In this document: one piece after another, positions 33,822 through 42,043 of the stretch | Layout of the letters: each line of letters begins with the position of its first letter | How positions within the stretch are numbered: the stretch's first letter is position 1 | From: Thermus altitudinis | GTDB lineage: Bacteria; Deinococcota; Deinococci; Deinococcales; Thermaceae | Assembly: GCF_022760835.1 (NCBI RefSeq) | Contig: NZ_JAKTNQ010000002.1 | Span: 1 to 64,000, forward strand | DNA: 64,000 bases | Direction of reading: 5' to 3' | Position numbers and translations under genes: made by a program | Notes under the pieces: generated by a model | The model's database searches: none | Seen by the model: only the letters and a program-made list of their open reading frames with translations | What the model was told of the DNA's origin: nothing

Positions 33822-34616
33822 TCAAAGGGGCGGGCTGAACCGCCCATCCACCGCTGTCCACCCCCCGTCCACCAGGAAGAGGGTCCCGGTGACGTAGCTG
33901 GAGGCCGGGGAGGCCAGGAACACCACGGCCATGGCCACCTCCTCGGGCTTTCCCCAGCGCCGGAGGGCCGTCTTCTCCGCATAGGCCTGGTACCAGTCCG
34001 GGTGCGCCTTGATGGGGGCCGTAAGGGGGGTTTCTATGGGTCCAGGGGCCACAGCGTTGGCCCGCACCCCAAAGGGCCCAAGTTCGGCAGCCAGGGTACG
34101 CATGATCTGGAGGATCCCCGCCTTGGTGGCGGCGTAGATCCCCTGTCCTGGCTCCACCACCACGGCCCGGATGGAAGCGAAGGCGATGAGGCTACCTCCG
34201 CCCTGCTCCCGCATCACCTGCCCCCCAGCCCGCAGAAGCCTTAGGGTCCCCTTTAGGTTGAGGTCCACCACCCGGTCCACCTCCTCATCAGCGTAGTCCA
34301 AAAGGGGCTTGCGCACGTTGACGGCCGGGGTGGAGACCAGGGTGTCCAACCGGCCATGGCTCTGGTACACCTGCTCCACCAGCCGCCTGGCCCCTTCCCT
34401 GTCCATTAGGTCTAGAACGTGCCCTTCCGCCCTACCCCCTTGGTCATGGATGGCCCTCAAGGCCTCCTCCAAGCCCCTCTCATCCCGGTCCGCCAACACC
34501 ACCCTAGCTCCGAAGGCCGCCAAGGCCTCGGCTGAAGCCCGCCCGATCCCGGAGGCTGCACCCACCACCAAGGCCACATGCCCCTCAAGGTTAAAGAGGT
34601 TCCGGTAGTCCTTCAT
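33822..34616 (-). CDS. SDR-family oxidoreductase
   Basis: Classical short-chain dehydrogenase of 264 residues, started at MKDYRNLFNLEGH (34616) behind GGAGG. The NAD(P) loop is GAASGIGRA (about 15-23), an Asp ends the second strand (VLADRDE), suggesting NAD(H) preference, and the catalytic pair is in IYAATKAG (Tyr and Lys); the C-terminal FLVDGGWTAVDG is typical. The substrate is not evident. It converges on nagA and diverges from the M20 peptidase, so it may not belong to the amino-sugar pathway. Confidence 0.85.
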   Translation of the reverse strand: MKDYRNLFNLEGHVALVVGAASGIGRASAEALAAFGARVVLADRDERGLEEALRAIHDQGGRAEGHVLDLMDREGARRLVEQVYQSHGRLDTLVSTPAVNVRKPLLDYADEEVDRVVDLNLKGTLRLLRAGGQVMREQGGGSLIAFASIRAVVVEPGQGIYAATKAGILQIMRTLAAELGPFGVRANAVAPGPIETPLTAPIKAHPDWYQAYAEKTALRRWGKPEEVAMAVVFLASPASSYVTGTLFLVDGGWTAVDGRFSPPL

Positions 34617-34642
34617 GCCTTTTCCTCCTTTCCTTGGCCCCA

Positions 34643-34659
34643 GCATACCGCGGTATAAT
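34643..34659. promoter_or_regulatory. Divergent promoter with 12-bp palindrome before the M20 peptidase and SDR genes
   Basis: The perfect palindrome ATACCGCGGTAT (34645-34656) overlaps a consensus TATAAT on the plus strand (34654-34659) and a TATGCT on the minus strand (34648-34643). A dimeric repressor bound here would block both directions. On the plus strand the box lies only 4 bases before ATG 34664, so the message may begin at or just inside that codon and use the ATG at 34673. Confidence 0.5.
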
Positions 34660-34663
34660 CGGT

Positions 34664-35830
34664 ATGAAGCCTATGGAAAAGGCCCTCCTGGCAGCCGAAG
34701 CGGTGGAGGAAAGGGAGGTGGTCGACCTCCTTCGCAGCCTGGTACGGATCCCCAGCCACTACCCGGGCCCTGGGGAAGAGGGAGTGGTGGCCTTTCTGGA
34801 AGAGTACCTAAGGGAACGGGGCCTCCACCCCTTTCGGCAGGAGGTAACCCCCGGCCGGCCCAACCTGATGGCCGATCTGGGGGAAGGGGAAGGAGGGCTG
34901 ATCCTGGAGGGCCATACGGATGTGGTGACCCCCGGGGAGGAAGGGCTTTGGCGCCACCCTCCCTATGCCGGGGTGGTGGAGGGAGGGCGGCTTTACGGCC
35001 GAGGGGCCTGCGACATGAAAGGGGGCCTAGCCGCCTTGGTGGGGGCCCTATTGGCGGTGAAACGGGCCCTAGGCCATCTAAAACGCCCCCTGCGCCTAGC
35101 CGCCCTGGCCGACGAGGAAGGGATGATGCTGGGGGTAAAGGCCTTTCTAAAGGAAGGCTTGGCCCGCGGCTTCCGGGGGGCCTTGGTGGCCGAGCCCGAG
35201 GAGATGGAGATCTGCCTTTGGCAAAAGGGCGCCCTGCGCCTAAAACTCCCTTTCCTCGGAAAAATGGCTCACGGGGCCATGCCCTATGCGGGGGAGAACC
35301 CTATTCCCAAGGCTGCCCGATTCATCTTGGAGCTAGAAGCCTTACAACTAGAACTTCAGGAAACCTTTTCCCATCCTTTCCTCGGTCCCCCCTACCTTAC
35401 CCCCACCCAGGTGCTGGCCAGCGCCGGCGAAGGGCAGCTGAACGTTATCCCCGTCCAGGCGGAGGTAGTCCTGGACGTGCGCACCGTGCCAGGATTGGAC
35501 CACGGAGAACTGGTGGCCAGGATCCAGGCCTTGGCGGAAGCCGAGGTGGAGGTCTTGGAGGACCGTCCTCCCGTGGAGACACCGAAGGAGGATCCCCTGG
35601 TTCAGGCGGCGGAGGAGGCCCTAAAGCTTCTTGGACTCCCCCTGCGTTACGGCGGGGTGCCAGGGGCCACGGACGGTACCTTCCTCCGGGCCTGGGCGGG
35701 CCTTCCCGTGGTGGTCATGGGCCCTGGCGGGAAAACCCTGCCCCACCAGGTGGACGAGTGGGTGGACCTGGAGGAGGTGGTCCAAGCCGCCCGGGTTTAT
35801 GCCGCCTTGGCGGTACTCTATCTGGAGTAG
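34664..35830 (+). CDS. M20 family peptidase/deacylase (ArgE/DapE/CPG2-like)
   Basis: Zinc-dependent exo-hydrolase of about 388 residues. Visible motifs are LEGHTDVVTP with the first metal His-Asp, GRGACDMKGGLAALVGA with the bridging Asp, LADEEGMMLG with the catalytic Glu and the next metal Glu, and a C-terminal LPHQVDEWVDLEE with the last His. An inserted dimerisation lid occupies roughly 180-290 (GKMAHGAMPYAGENPI). The start is taken at MKPMEK (34664) or the next Met. It precedes a dipeptide-type ABC importer by 53 bases, so trimming of an imported N-acylated amino acid or peptide is likely. Confidence 0.87.
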   Translation: MKPMEKALLAAEAVEEREVVDLLRSLVRIPSHYPGPGEEGVVAFLEEYLRERGLHPFRQEVTPGRPNLMADLGEGEGGLILEGHTDVVTPGEEGLWRHPPYAGVVEGGRLYGRGACDMKGGLAALVGALLAVKRALGHLKRPLRLAALADEEGMMLGVKAFLKEGLARGFRGALVAEPEEMEICLWQKGALRLKLPFLGKMAHGAMPYAGENPIPKAARFILELEALQLELQETFSHPFLGPPYLTPTQVLASAGEGQLNVIPVQAEVVLDVRTVPGLDHGELVARIQALAEAEVEVLEDRPPVETPKEDPLVQAAEEALKLLGLPLRYGGVPGATDGTFLRAWAGLPVVVMGPGGKTLPHQVDEWVDLEEVVQAARVYAALAVLYLE

Positions 35831-35883
35831 GTACCTCGGGGATGGGAACCCCCGAGCATAGCATGAGGAGAGGGAGGGAAAAC

Positions 35884-37368
35884 ATGAGGAAGCGATTGCA
35901 GTTGTTCCTGCTGGTTAGCCTAGGCCTGGCCCTGGCCCAGCCGAGTGGAGGAGAGCTTCGGGTGGCCATCCTGGCCGAGCCTCCCGTCTTGGACCCCACG
36001 GCCTCCACCAGCCAGGAGATCCCCCGCATGCTCTACGACAACGTCCTCCAGGGCTTGGTCAAGTTCAACGAGAAGGGGGAGATCGTTCCTGCTTTGGCCG
36101 AGCGCTGGCAGGGAAGCCCCTCCAGCCTCACCTGGACCTTCCACCTGCGCCGGGGGGTGCGCTTCCATAACGGTGCCCCCTTCACCGCCGAGGATGTGGT
36201 CTTCAAGTTCAACCGCGCCCGGGATCCCAAGTCCGGCCACACCCACCCCGAGTACTACCAGGACATCCAAAGCGTGGAGGCCAAGGACCCCTACACCGTG
36301 GTCTTCCGCCTTCGCCAGCCCAACCAGGACTTCCTCTTCAACCTGGCCCGGCCGGACTCGGTGATCGGACCCAAGGGCCGGATGGAGGAGCAGAGGACTC
36401 AGCCCATCGGCACCGGGCCCTTCCGGTTCGTGGCCTGGGAACGGGGAGTAGGGGTGCGGCTGGAGCGGTTTGAAGGGTACTACGAACCCGGCCTACCCTA
36501 TCTGGACCGGGTCTTTTTCCGCTTCATGCCCGATCCAAACGCCCAGCTCGCCGCCCTCAGGGCCGGGGACATCCAGGTGATCGGCCTGGGGGTGAGCCCG
36601 GAAGCCGCCCTGGTGCTCCAGCGAGACCCCAACTTCAAGGTGGTCACGGGATTTACCACCACGGAGATCACCGTGGGGATGAACAATGGTCGCCCGCCCT
36701 TCAACGACCTCCGGGTGCGGCGGGCCATCCAGCATGCCGTGGACAAAAAGGCCTTGGTGGAAGGGGTGATGCTGGGCTATGGCACCCCCATTGGCAGCCA
36801 CCGCTCTCCCGGGGAAAGTTGCTACGAGGACCTCTCCGGCTATTACCCCTACGACCCGGCAAAGGCCCGGGCCCTGTTGCAAGAGGCAGGGTATGGACCC
36901 AACAACCCCTTGCGCTTCACCTTCACCCTAGCCGCCCCCTACCCCTATGAGAGGCGGCTTGGCGAGGCCATCGCCGCCCAGCTCTCCCAGATCGGGATCC
37001 AGGCAAGGCTGGAGGTGGTGGAGTGGGCCACCTGGCTTTCTCGGGTCTTCCGGGGGGCCGACTACCAGATGACCATCATCGGCCACTCCGAGCCCCACGA
37101 TATCGGCATCTACGCCAACCCGAACTATTATTTCCGCTATGATTCGCTCCGCTTCCGGGAGCTCTACACCCGGTACCTGCGCACCCCCGATCCCAAACGG
37201 GCCTGCGAGATCATGAAGGAGATGCAACGTCTCTTGGCCCAGGACGCGGTGAACCTATGGGTGATGAACGCCCCCTATATCGCCGCCATGCGCAAGGAGG
37301 TCGTGGGCTGGTGGCAGAACCAGCCCACCCCGAGCCTCAACGTGACCCGGGTTTACCTGAGCCGCTAG
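35884..37368 (+). CDS. Peptide/nickel-type ABC transporter substrate-binding protein (family 5)
   Basis: The start at MRKRLQLFLLVSLGLALAQ (35884), after an AG-rich ribosome site, gives a signal peptide and 494 residues; the much longer open frame upstream overlaps the peptidase gene in another frame. The family hallmarks LRRGVRFHNGAPFTAEDVVFKFNRARDP (about 85-112) and LRVRRAIQHAVDKKALVEGVMLGYGTP (about 277-303) are present. No lipobox Cys is seen. It binds an oligopeptide, dipeptide or related ligand and hands it to the two permeases downstream. Confidence 0.9.
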   Translation: MRKRLQLFLLVSLGLALAQPSGGELRVAILAEPPVLDPTASTSQEIPRMLYDNVLQGLVKFNEKGEIVPALAERWQGSPSSLTWTFHLRRGVRFHNGAPFTAEDVVFKFNRARDPKSGHTHPEYYQDIQSVEAKDPYTVVFRLRQPNQDFLFNLARPDSVIGPKGRMEEQRTQPIGTGPFRFVAWERGVGVRLERFEGYYEPGLPYLDRVFFRFMPDPNAQLAALRAGDIQVIGLGVSPEAALVLQRDPNFKVVTGFTTTEITVGMNNGRPPFNDLRVRRAIQHAVDKKALVEGVMLGYGTPIGSHRSPGESCYEDLSGYYPYDPAKARALLQEAGYGPNNPLRFTFTLAAPYPYERRLGEAIAAQLSQIGIQARLEVVEWATWLSRVFRGADYQMTIIGHSEPHDIGIYANPNYYFRYDSLRFRELYTRYLRTPDPKRACEIMKEMQRLLAQDAVNLWVMNAPYIAAMRKEVVGWWQNQPTPSLNVTRVYLSR

Positions 37369-38304
37369 ATGCGAAGCTTTCTCCTGAGGCGGGTCCTCCT
37401 GGCCCTGGCCACCTTGTGGCTGGCCTCCAGCCTGGTCTTCCTCTTTCTCCTCTTCCTCCCGGGGGACCCGGTGCAGGCCATCCTGGGCCTCGAGGCGTCT
37501 CCAGCCGCTCGCCAAGCCCTGGAACGGGCCCTCGGCTTGGACAAACCTCCCTGGGAACGCTATGCGGACTGGCTCACCCGCACCCTCCGCCTAGACCTTG
37601 GGGAGTCCATCCGCTACGGAAAGCCCGTGGGTGAGCTTCTGGAAGAAAGGCTTCCCCTCACCCTGGGCCTCGTCCTCCTGGGGCTTGGTGGCGCCCTTTT
37701 CCTCGCCCTACCCTTGGCCCTGTTGGCCCTTCGGTTTCCCTTTTGGGACCTGGCCCTAACCGGCCTCATGGCCCTTTTGCAGTCCGTACCCACCTTCTTC
37801 CTGGGGGTGGTCCTCCTCTACGCCCTGGCGGTGCACCTGCCCCTCTTCCCCGCCAGCGGCTTCCCAGGGTTTTCCAATCCATGGGAAGCCCTGCGCCACC
37901 TTTTCCTCCCCGCCCTCACCCTGGCCCTTTCCCGGGCGGCCATCCTCTTTCGCATGGCCCGGGGGAGCCTTCTGGAAGTGATGGGCCAGGACTACATCCG
38001 CACCGCCCGGGCCAAGGGGGTCCCCGAGACCTGGGTGCTCTTCAAGCACGCCCTAAAGCCGGCAAGCCTTCCCCTGGTCACCGTGCTGGGCCTGGAGGGA
38101 GGGTTTCTCCTCACGGGAGCGGTGGTGGTGGAGGTGGTCTTCGCCTTGCCGGGGATGGGGAGCCTGGCCCTGACCGCCCTCGAGGCCCGCGACTACCCCC
38201 TTCTCCAGGGCCTGGTTTTGGTCATGGCGGCCCTCATCGTCCTCTTCAACCTCCTGGTGGACCTCCTCTACGGCCTCTTGGACCCACGGGTGGCGTATGC
38301 GTAG
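37369..38304 (+). CDS. Dipeptide-type ABC transporter permease (DppB-like)
   Basis: Permease of 311 residues starting directly after the binding-protein stop. It has the DppB N-terminal helix, FLLFLPGDPVQAILG (about 24-38), LGLDKPPWERYADWL and the EAA loop VMGQDYIRTARAKGVPETWVLFKHALKPASLP (about 203-234). The end overlaps the next permease by 8 bases. Confidence 0.9.
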   Translation: MRSFLLRRVLLALATLWLASSLVFLFLLFLPGDPVQAILGLEASPAARQALERALGLDKPPWERYADWLTRTLRLDLGESIRYGKPVGELLEERLPLTLGLVLLGLGGALFLALPLALLALRFPFWDLALTGLMALLQSVPTFFLGVVLLYALAVHLPLFPASGFPGFSNPWEALRHLFLPALTLALSRAAILFRMARGSLLEVMGQDYIRTARAKGVPETWVLFKHALKPASLPLVTVLGLEGGFLLTGAVVVEVVFALPGMGSLALTALEARDYPLLQGLVLVMAALIVLFNLLVDLLYGLLDPRVAYA

Positions 38305-39094
38305 CCCAAGCCTCTTTATAGGCAGCCTCCTGGTGGGCCTCTTCCTCCTCATGGCCCTGGCCTCCTACCTCTACCCCGTGGACCCCAACGCCCCCGACTT
38401 CCTCCACCGCCTTGCTCCCCCCTCCCCCAGCCATCCCCTGGGCACCGACCCCCTGGGCCGGGACCTTCTGGCCCGGCTTCTTCACGGAGCCAGGAATGCC
38501 CTTGTGGTGGGGGGTATCGCCGTATCCGTGGGCTTCGCTCTGGGAGTGGTCTCGGGCCTTCTTGCGGGGTACCTAGGCCGTTACTGGGACGGCATCTTAA
38601 GCCTTCTCATGGAGGCCCTCTACGCCCTCCCCGGCTTGCTCCTCGCCCTCCTCTTCGCCGCCCTCATGGGGCCCGGTATGGTTAGCAGCATGCTGGCGGT
38701 GGGGCTTTCCATGGTGCCTGCCTTCTTCCGGGTGGCCCGGGCGGGAGCCATGAGCTTAAAAACCACCCCCTTCGTAGAGGCCGCCTTGGCCTTGGGAGCC
38801 GGCCCAGGGCGGGTGGTCTTCCGCCATCTCCTTCCCAACCTCCTAGGACCCCTCCTGGTCCAGGCCAGCCTGGCCTTCGCCGCTGCCTTGTTGGCCGAGG
38901 CCGCCCTTTCCTACCTGGGCCTAGGGGTCCAACCCCCTAACCCTAGCCTGGGCCGCATGCTAAGGGAGGCCCAGGGCTTCCTCCCCCTTTCCCCATACCC
39001 CGCCCTGGTCCCGGGAGTGGCCCTATCCTTGACGGTCTTGGGCTTTAACCTCCTCGGGGATGGGCTTCGTGACCGCCTTGATCCCCGGCGTTAG
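38297..39094 (+). CDS. Dipeptide-type ABC transporter permease (DppC-like)
   Basis: Permease of 265 residues with the DppC opening HPLGTDPLGRDLLARLLHGARNAL (about 47-70) and the EAA loop TPFVEAALALGAGPGRVVFRHLLPN (about 157-181). No DppD/DppF ATPases follow; the next gene is an unrelated operon with its own promoter-like sequence. The importer therefore depends on ATPases encoded elsewhere. Confidence 0.9.
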   Translation: MRSPSLFIGSLLVGLFLLMALASYLYPVDPNAPDFLHRLAPPSPSHPLGTDPLGRDLLARLLHGARNALVVGGIAVSVGFALGVVSGLLAGYLGRYWDGILSLLMEALYALPGLLLALLFAALMGPGMVSSMLAVGLSMVPAFFRVARAGAMSLKTTPFVEAALALGAGPGRVVFRHLLPNLLGPLLVQASLAFAAALLAEAALSYLGLGVQPPNPSLGRMLREAQGFLPLSPYPALVPGVALSLTVLGFNLLGDGLRDRLDPRR

Positions 39095-39098
39095 ACAC

Positions 39099-39128
39099 TT
39101 GCATACCTTTGCGGGAATGTGGTAGTTT
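39099..39128 (+). promoter_or_regulatory. Putative promoter of the cyclase-ABC-TRAP-pxpA operon
   Basis: TTGCAT (39099-39104) and TAGTTT (39123-39128) are 18 bases apart, 21 bases before the cyclase ATG, which is preceded by GAAAGGAGGC. Matches to consensus are moderate. Spacings inside the following nine-gene run are at most 23 bases, so this could drive the entire set to 46586. Confidence 0.45.
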
Positions 39129-39148
39129 TTGCCCGAAAGGAGGCAAGC

Positions 39149-39958
39149 ATGTGCGCTCCTCTGGTAATGGAGGCGGTGGCGAAGGAGATCTCCCGCAGGG
39201 CGCTTTTGGGTGCGGGGCTTGCCCTTCTGGCCAGCCGCTCCCTGGCCCAGGCCCCTGTCCCTGGCCGAGCCTTTAGCCGGGCGGTGGACCTCACCCACGA
39301 GCTTTCCCCGGAGATCCCTCTCTTCCCCGGGGCCGAGCCCATGCGCATCACCACCTTGGTCACGGTGCGGCAAAACGGCTACTACGGTAACCGCATTGAC
39401 CTCTGGGAGCACTCGGGAACCCATATGGATGCCCCCGCCCACTTTGCGGAAGGGGGGCTTACCGCGGAGAAGCTACCCGTGGAGACCCTTATCGCTCCCC
39501 TGGCGGTGATCCACATCCACGAGAGGGCCGCCCGGGACCCCGATGCCCAGGTGACCGTGGACGACATCCTGGCCTACGAGCGCCAGCACGGCCGCCTGCC
39601 CAAAGGGGCCCTGGTGGCCATGCACTCGGGCTGGGAAGCCCGTTGGCGTGACCCCAAGGCCTTCTTGAACCAAGACGCCGCGGGTACCCTCCACTTCCCC
39701 GGCTTCTCCCCGGAGGCAGCTGAGTTCTTGGTGCGACAGCGGGAGATCGTGGGGGTTGGGGTGGATACGCTTTCCTTGGACCACGGTCCCTCCAAGGACT
39801 TCAAGGCCCATCTGATCCTCCTGGGCGCAGGGAAATATGGCCTAGAAAACCTGGCCAACCTGGCCCAGGTGCCCCCAGCGGGGGCCCTCATCTTCGTGGG
39901 AGCTCCTAAGCACCGGGGGGCCTCGGGTGGCCCGGTGCGGGCGGTGGCGGTATGGTGA
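39149..39958 (+). CDS. Cyclase-family metal-dependent hydrolase (kynurenine formamidase/isatin hydrolase-like), exported
   Basis: The start at MCAPLVMEAV (39149) after AAAGGAGG gives 269 residues. An ISRRALLGAGLALLASRSLAQA stretch near the N-terminus is a signal peptide with an RR pair, so Tat export is possible. The defining metal motif HSGTHMDAPAHF (about 90-101) matches the HxGTHxDxPxH signature, and a later GVDTLSLDHGPS segment is typical. Relatives hydrolyse cyclic or N-formyl amides and lactones. It heads an operon with two importers, suggesting it processes the ligand outside before uptake. Confidence 0.85.
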   Translation: MCAPLVMEAVAKEISRRALLGAGLALLASRSLAQAPVPGRAFSRAVDLTHELSPEIPLFPGAEPMRITTLVTVRQNGYYGNRIDLWEHSGTHMDAPAHFAEGGLTAEKLPVETLIAPLAVIHIHERAARDPDAQVTVDDILAYERQHGRLPKGALVAMHSGWEARWRDPKAFLNQDAAGTLHFPGFSPEAAEFLVRQREIVGVGVDTLSLDHGPSKDFKAHLILLGAGKYGLENLANLAQVPPAGALIFVGAPKHRGASGGPVRAVAVW

Positions 39959-40500
39959 TCTCCTGGCTTCGGGTTCCTGAGGAGAAGGAGCTTGCCCCGG
40001 AGGTACGGGAGCTCTTCGCCCGCTTTCAAGAAAAGATGGGGTTTGTGCCCAACGTGGCCCGGGCCTTTGCCTTAAGCCCACGGTTTCTCCTTTGGTTCCG
40101 TTACTACGACGCCCTCATGCGGGGGGAGGGCCTCCTCTCCCGGGAGGAACGGGAGGCCATGGCGGTGGCCATCAGTGGCGAGAACCGGTGCGAGTACTGC
40201 GTGGCCAGCCACAAGCGCTATCTAGAGGACCTCACTGGGGACCCCGTCCTTCCTGAGGTCCTGGCCGCCAACCCCCGCCGAGCGGAGATGCCCTCGAGGA
40301 TGCGGGCCCTCGTTGAACTTGCCCTGAAGATCACCCACGAGCATTACGCCATGACGGAAGGGGATCTGGCCCCCCTTAGGGAAGCAGGCCTAAGCGACGA
40401 AGCCATCTTGGAGGCGGTAGAGGTGGCAGCCATGTTCAACTTCACCAACCGGCTCTTGAACGCTGTGGGCATAAAGCCCAACCCCGAATACTACGCATGA
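39952..40500 (+). CDS. AhpD-like (carboxymuconolactone decarboxylase fold) peroxidase-related protein
   Basis: An all-helical protein of 182 residues with the AhpD/CMD motif NRCEYCVASHKRYL, whose CxxC and His form the redox or proton-relay centre. The PEVRELFARFQEKMGFVPNVARAFALSP opening is that of uncharacterised peroxidase-related enzymes. It overlaps the cyclase end and the ABC ATPase start. The chemistry in this operon is unknown; removal of peroxide or a lactone step are both possible. Confidence 0.82.
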   Translation: MVISWLRVPEEKELAPEVRELFARFQEKMGFVPNVARAFALSPRFLLWFRYYDALMRGEGLLSREEREAMAVAISGENRCEYCVASHKRYLEDLTGDPVLPEVLAANPRRAEMPSRMRALVELALKITHEHYAMTEGDLAPLREAGLSDEAILEAVEVAAMFNFTNRLLNAVGIKPNPEYYA

Positions 40501-41270
40501 GGCTTCTGGAGCTCCGCCAGGTCTCCGTCAGCTTTGGTCCCTATGTGGCTGTGGAAGGGGTGAGCCTGGGCCTTGCCCCTGGGGAGTTCGTGAGCTTAGT
40601 GGGCCCCACGGGCTGTGGCAAAAGCACTCTTCTCAACGTGGCAGCAGGACTTCTCGCTCCCAGCGAAGGGGAGGTGCTCCTGAACGGGAAACCCCTTCGG
40701 GGGCTTAACCCCGTTGCTGGTTACCTCTTCCAACAGGACGCCATCCTCCCCTGGAAGACGGCCCTAGACAATGTCGCCCTGTCCCTGGTCTTCCGGGGGG
40801 TGCCGTGGCGGGAAGCCCGGGAACGGGCCCAAGCCTGGCTGGAGAAAGTGGGCCTGGGCCGCTTTCCCCGCCACTACCCCCACCAGCTTTCCGGGGGGAT
40901 GCGCAAGCGGGTAGGCCTGGCCCAGGTGCTTATCGCCAATCCCAGACTCCTCCTCATGGACGAGCCCTTTTCCGCTTTGGACGTGCAGACGCGGCAGCTC
41001 ATGGAAAACGAGCTCCTGAGGCTCTGGCAGGAGGACCGCAAGACGGTGCTCTTCGTCACCCACGACCTCGAGGAGGCCATCGCCCTCGCCGACCGGGTGG
41101 TGGTGATGTCGGCGGGGCCCCGCTCCCGGGTCATTGGGGAGTTTCCCATCCCCCTGCCCCGGCCCCGGGATGTGGCGGAAATCCGGCTCACGCCCGAGTT
41201 TTTGCGCTTGCACCGGAAGATCTGGGAGCTTTTAAGGGGGGAGGTGATGCGGGCCCATGCGGGGGCTTAG
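40497..41270 (+). CDS. ABC transporter ATP-binding protein (NitT/TauT family, SsuB-like)
   Basis: A 257-residue ATPase with Walker A GPTGCGKST (about 36-44), Q-loop YLFQQDAILPW, signature LSGGMRKR, Walker B LLLMDEPF and H-loop THDLEEAIALAD. The QQDAILPWKT segment and the C-terminal GEFPIPLPRPRD are typical of sulfonate/taurine/nitrate-type importers. Overlaps the permease gene by 14 bases. Confidence 0.9.
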   Translation: MRLLELRQVSVSFGPYVAVEGVSLGLAPGEFVSLVGPTGCGKSTLLNVAAGLLAPSEGEVLLNGKPLRGLNPVAGYLFQQDAILPWKTALDNVALSLVFRGVPWREARERAQAWLEKVGLGRFPRHYPHQLSGGMRKRVGLAQVLIANPRLLLMDEPFSALDVQTRQLMENELLRLWQEDRKTVLFVTHDLEEAIALADRVVVMSAGPRSRVIGEFPIPLPRPRDVAEIRLTPEFLRLHRKIWELLRGEVMRAHAGA

Positions 41271-42030
41271 ATTAAGGATTTGGCAAGCGGGCCTGCTCCT
41301 TTTCCTGCTGTTGTGGTGGGAGTGGGCCTCGAGGACCGGCCGCCTGGACCCCTTCTTCTTCTCAAAACCCTCGGATATTGCTGGAAGGATCTGGCGCTGG
41401 CTCAGCACAGGGGAGATCTACCCCCACCTCTACATCACCACCCTGGAGATGGTCTTGGCCTTTTTCTTCGGAACCCTCCTTGGGGTGGTCCTAGGGCTTT
41501 GGCTGGCCCTGGCCCCCAGCGTAGCCGCCGTCCTAGACCCTTACATCAAGGCCTTGAACGCCATTCCCCGGGTGGTCCTGGCCCCCATCTTCACCCTTTG
41601 GTTCGGCCTAGGGGTGCTCTCCAAGGTGGCCTTGGGCATCACCCTGGTCTTCTTCGTGGCCTTCTTCAACACCTACCAGGGGGTCAAGGAGGTGAGCCCC
41701 GTAATCCTACAGAATGCTCGGCTTCTCGGGGCCCGGTCTGGTCATCTTCTTGCCCACGTATACCTCCCGGCCGCAGCCAGCTGGATCTTCTCAAGCCTGA
41801 GAACCTCTATTGGCTTCGCGGTGATCGGGGCCGTGGTGGGGGAGTACCTGGGGAGCGCCGCCGGCCTGGGCTACGTCATCGCCCAGGCGGAAGGGGTATT
41901 TGACACCACGGGGGTGTTCGCTGGCATGGTGGTGCTGATGGTTTTCGTGCTGGTCTTGGATGCCCTGGTGGGCCAGGTGGAAAAACGGCTGGTCCGCTGG
42001 CACCCCAAGGCGGAAGGGATTCAAGGATAA
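41257..42030 (+). CDS. ABC transporter permease (NitT/TauT family, SsuC-like)
   Basis: A 257-residue membrane permease with six predicted helices. It carries SKPSDIAGRIWRWLSTGEIYPHLYITTLEMVLAFFFG typical of SsuC/TauC, the NAIPRVVLAPIFTLWFGLG block and the EAA-like loop LQNARLLGARSGHLLAHVYLPAAASWIFSSLR. It stands between its ATPase and its binding protein. Substrate class (small organic acids, sulfonates, pyrimidine precursors) cannot be resolved. Confidence 0.9.
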   Translation: MRGLRLRIWQAGLLLFLLLWWEWASRTGRLDPFFFSKPSDIAGRIWRWLSTGEIYPHLYITTLEMVLAFFFGTLLGVVLGLWLALAPSVAAVLDPYIKALNAIPRVVLAPIFTLWFGLGVLSKVALGITLVFFVAFFNTYQGVKEVSPVILQNARLLGARSGHLLAHVYLPAAASWIFSSLRTSIGFAVIGAVVGEYLGSAAGLGYVIAQAEGVFDTTGVFAGMVVLMVFVLVLDALVGQVEKRLVRWHPKAEGIQG

Positions 42031-42043
42031 AGGAGGAGGTGGT

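Noticed and set aside
34615-35883. Very long frame (917 residues) running through the M20 peptidase
   Set aside because: The first 423 residues are Gly/Pro/Arg-rich shadow of the peptidase gene; the signal peptide at 35884 marks the real start of the binding protein.
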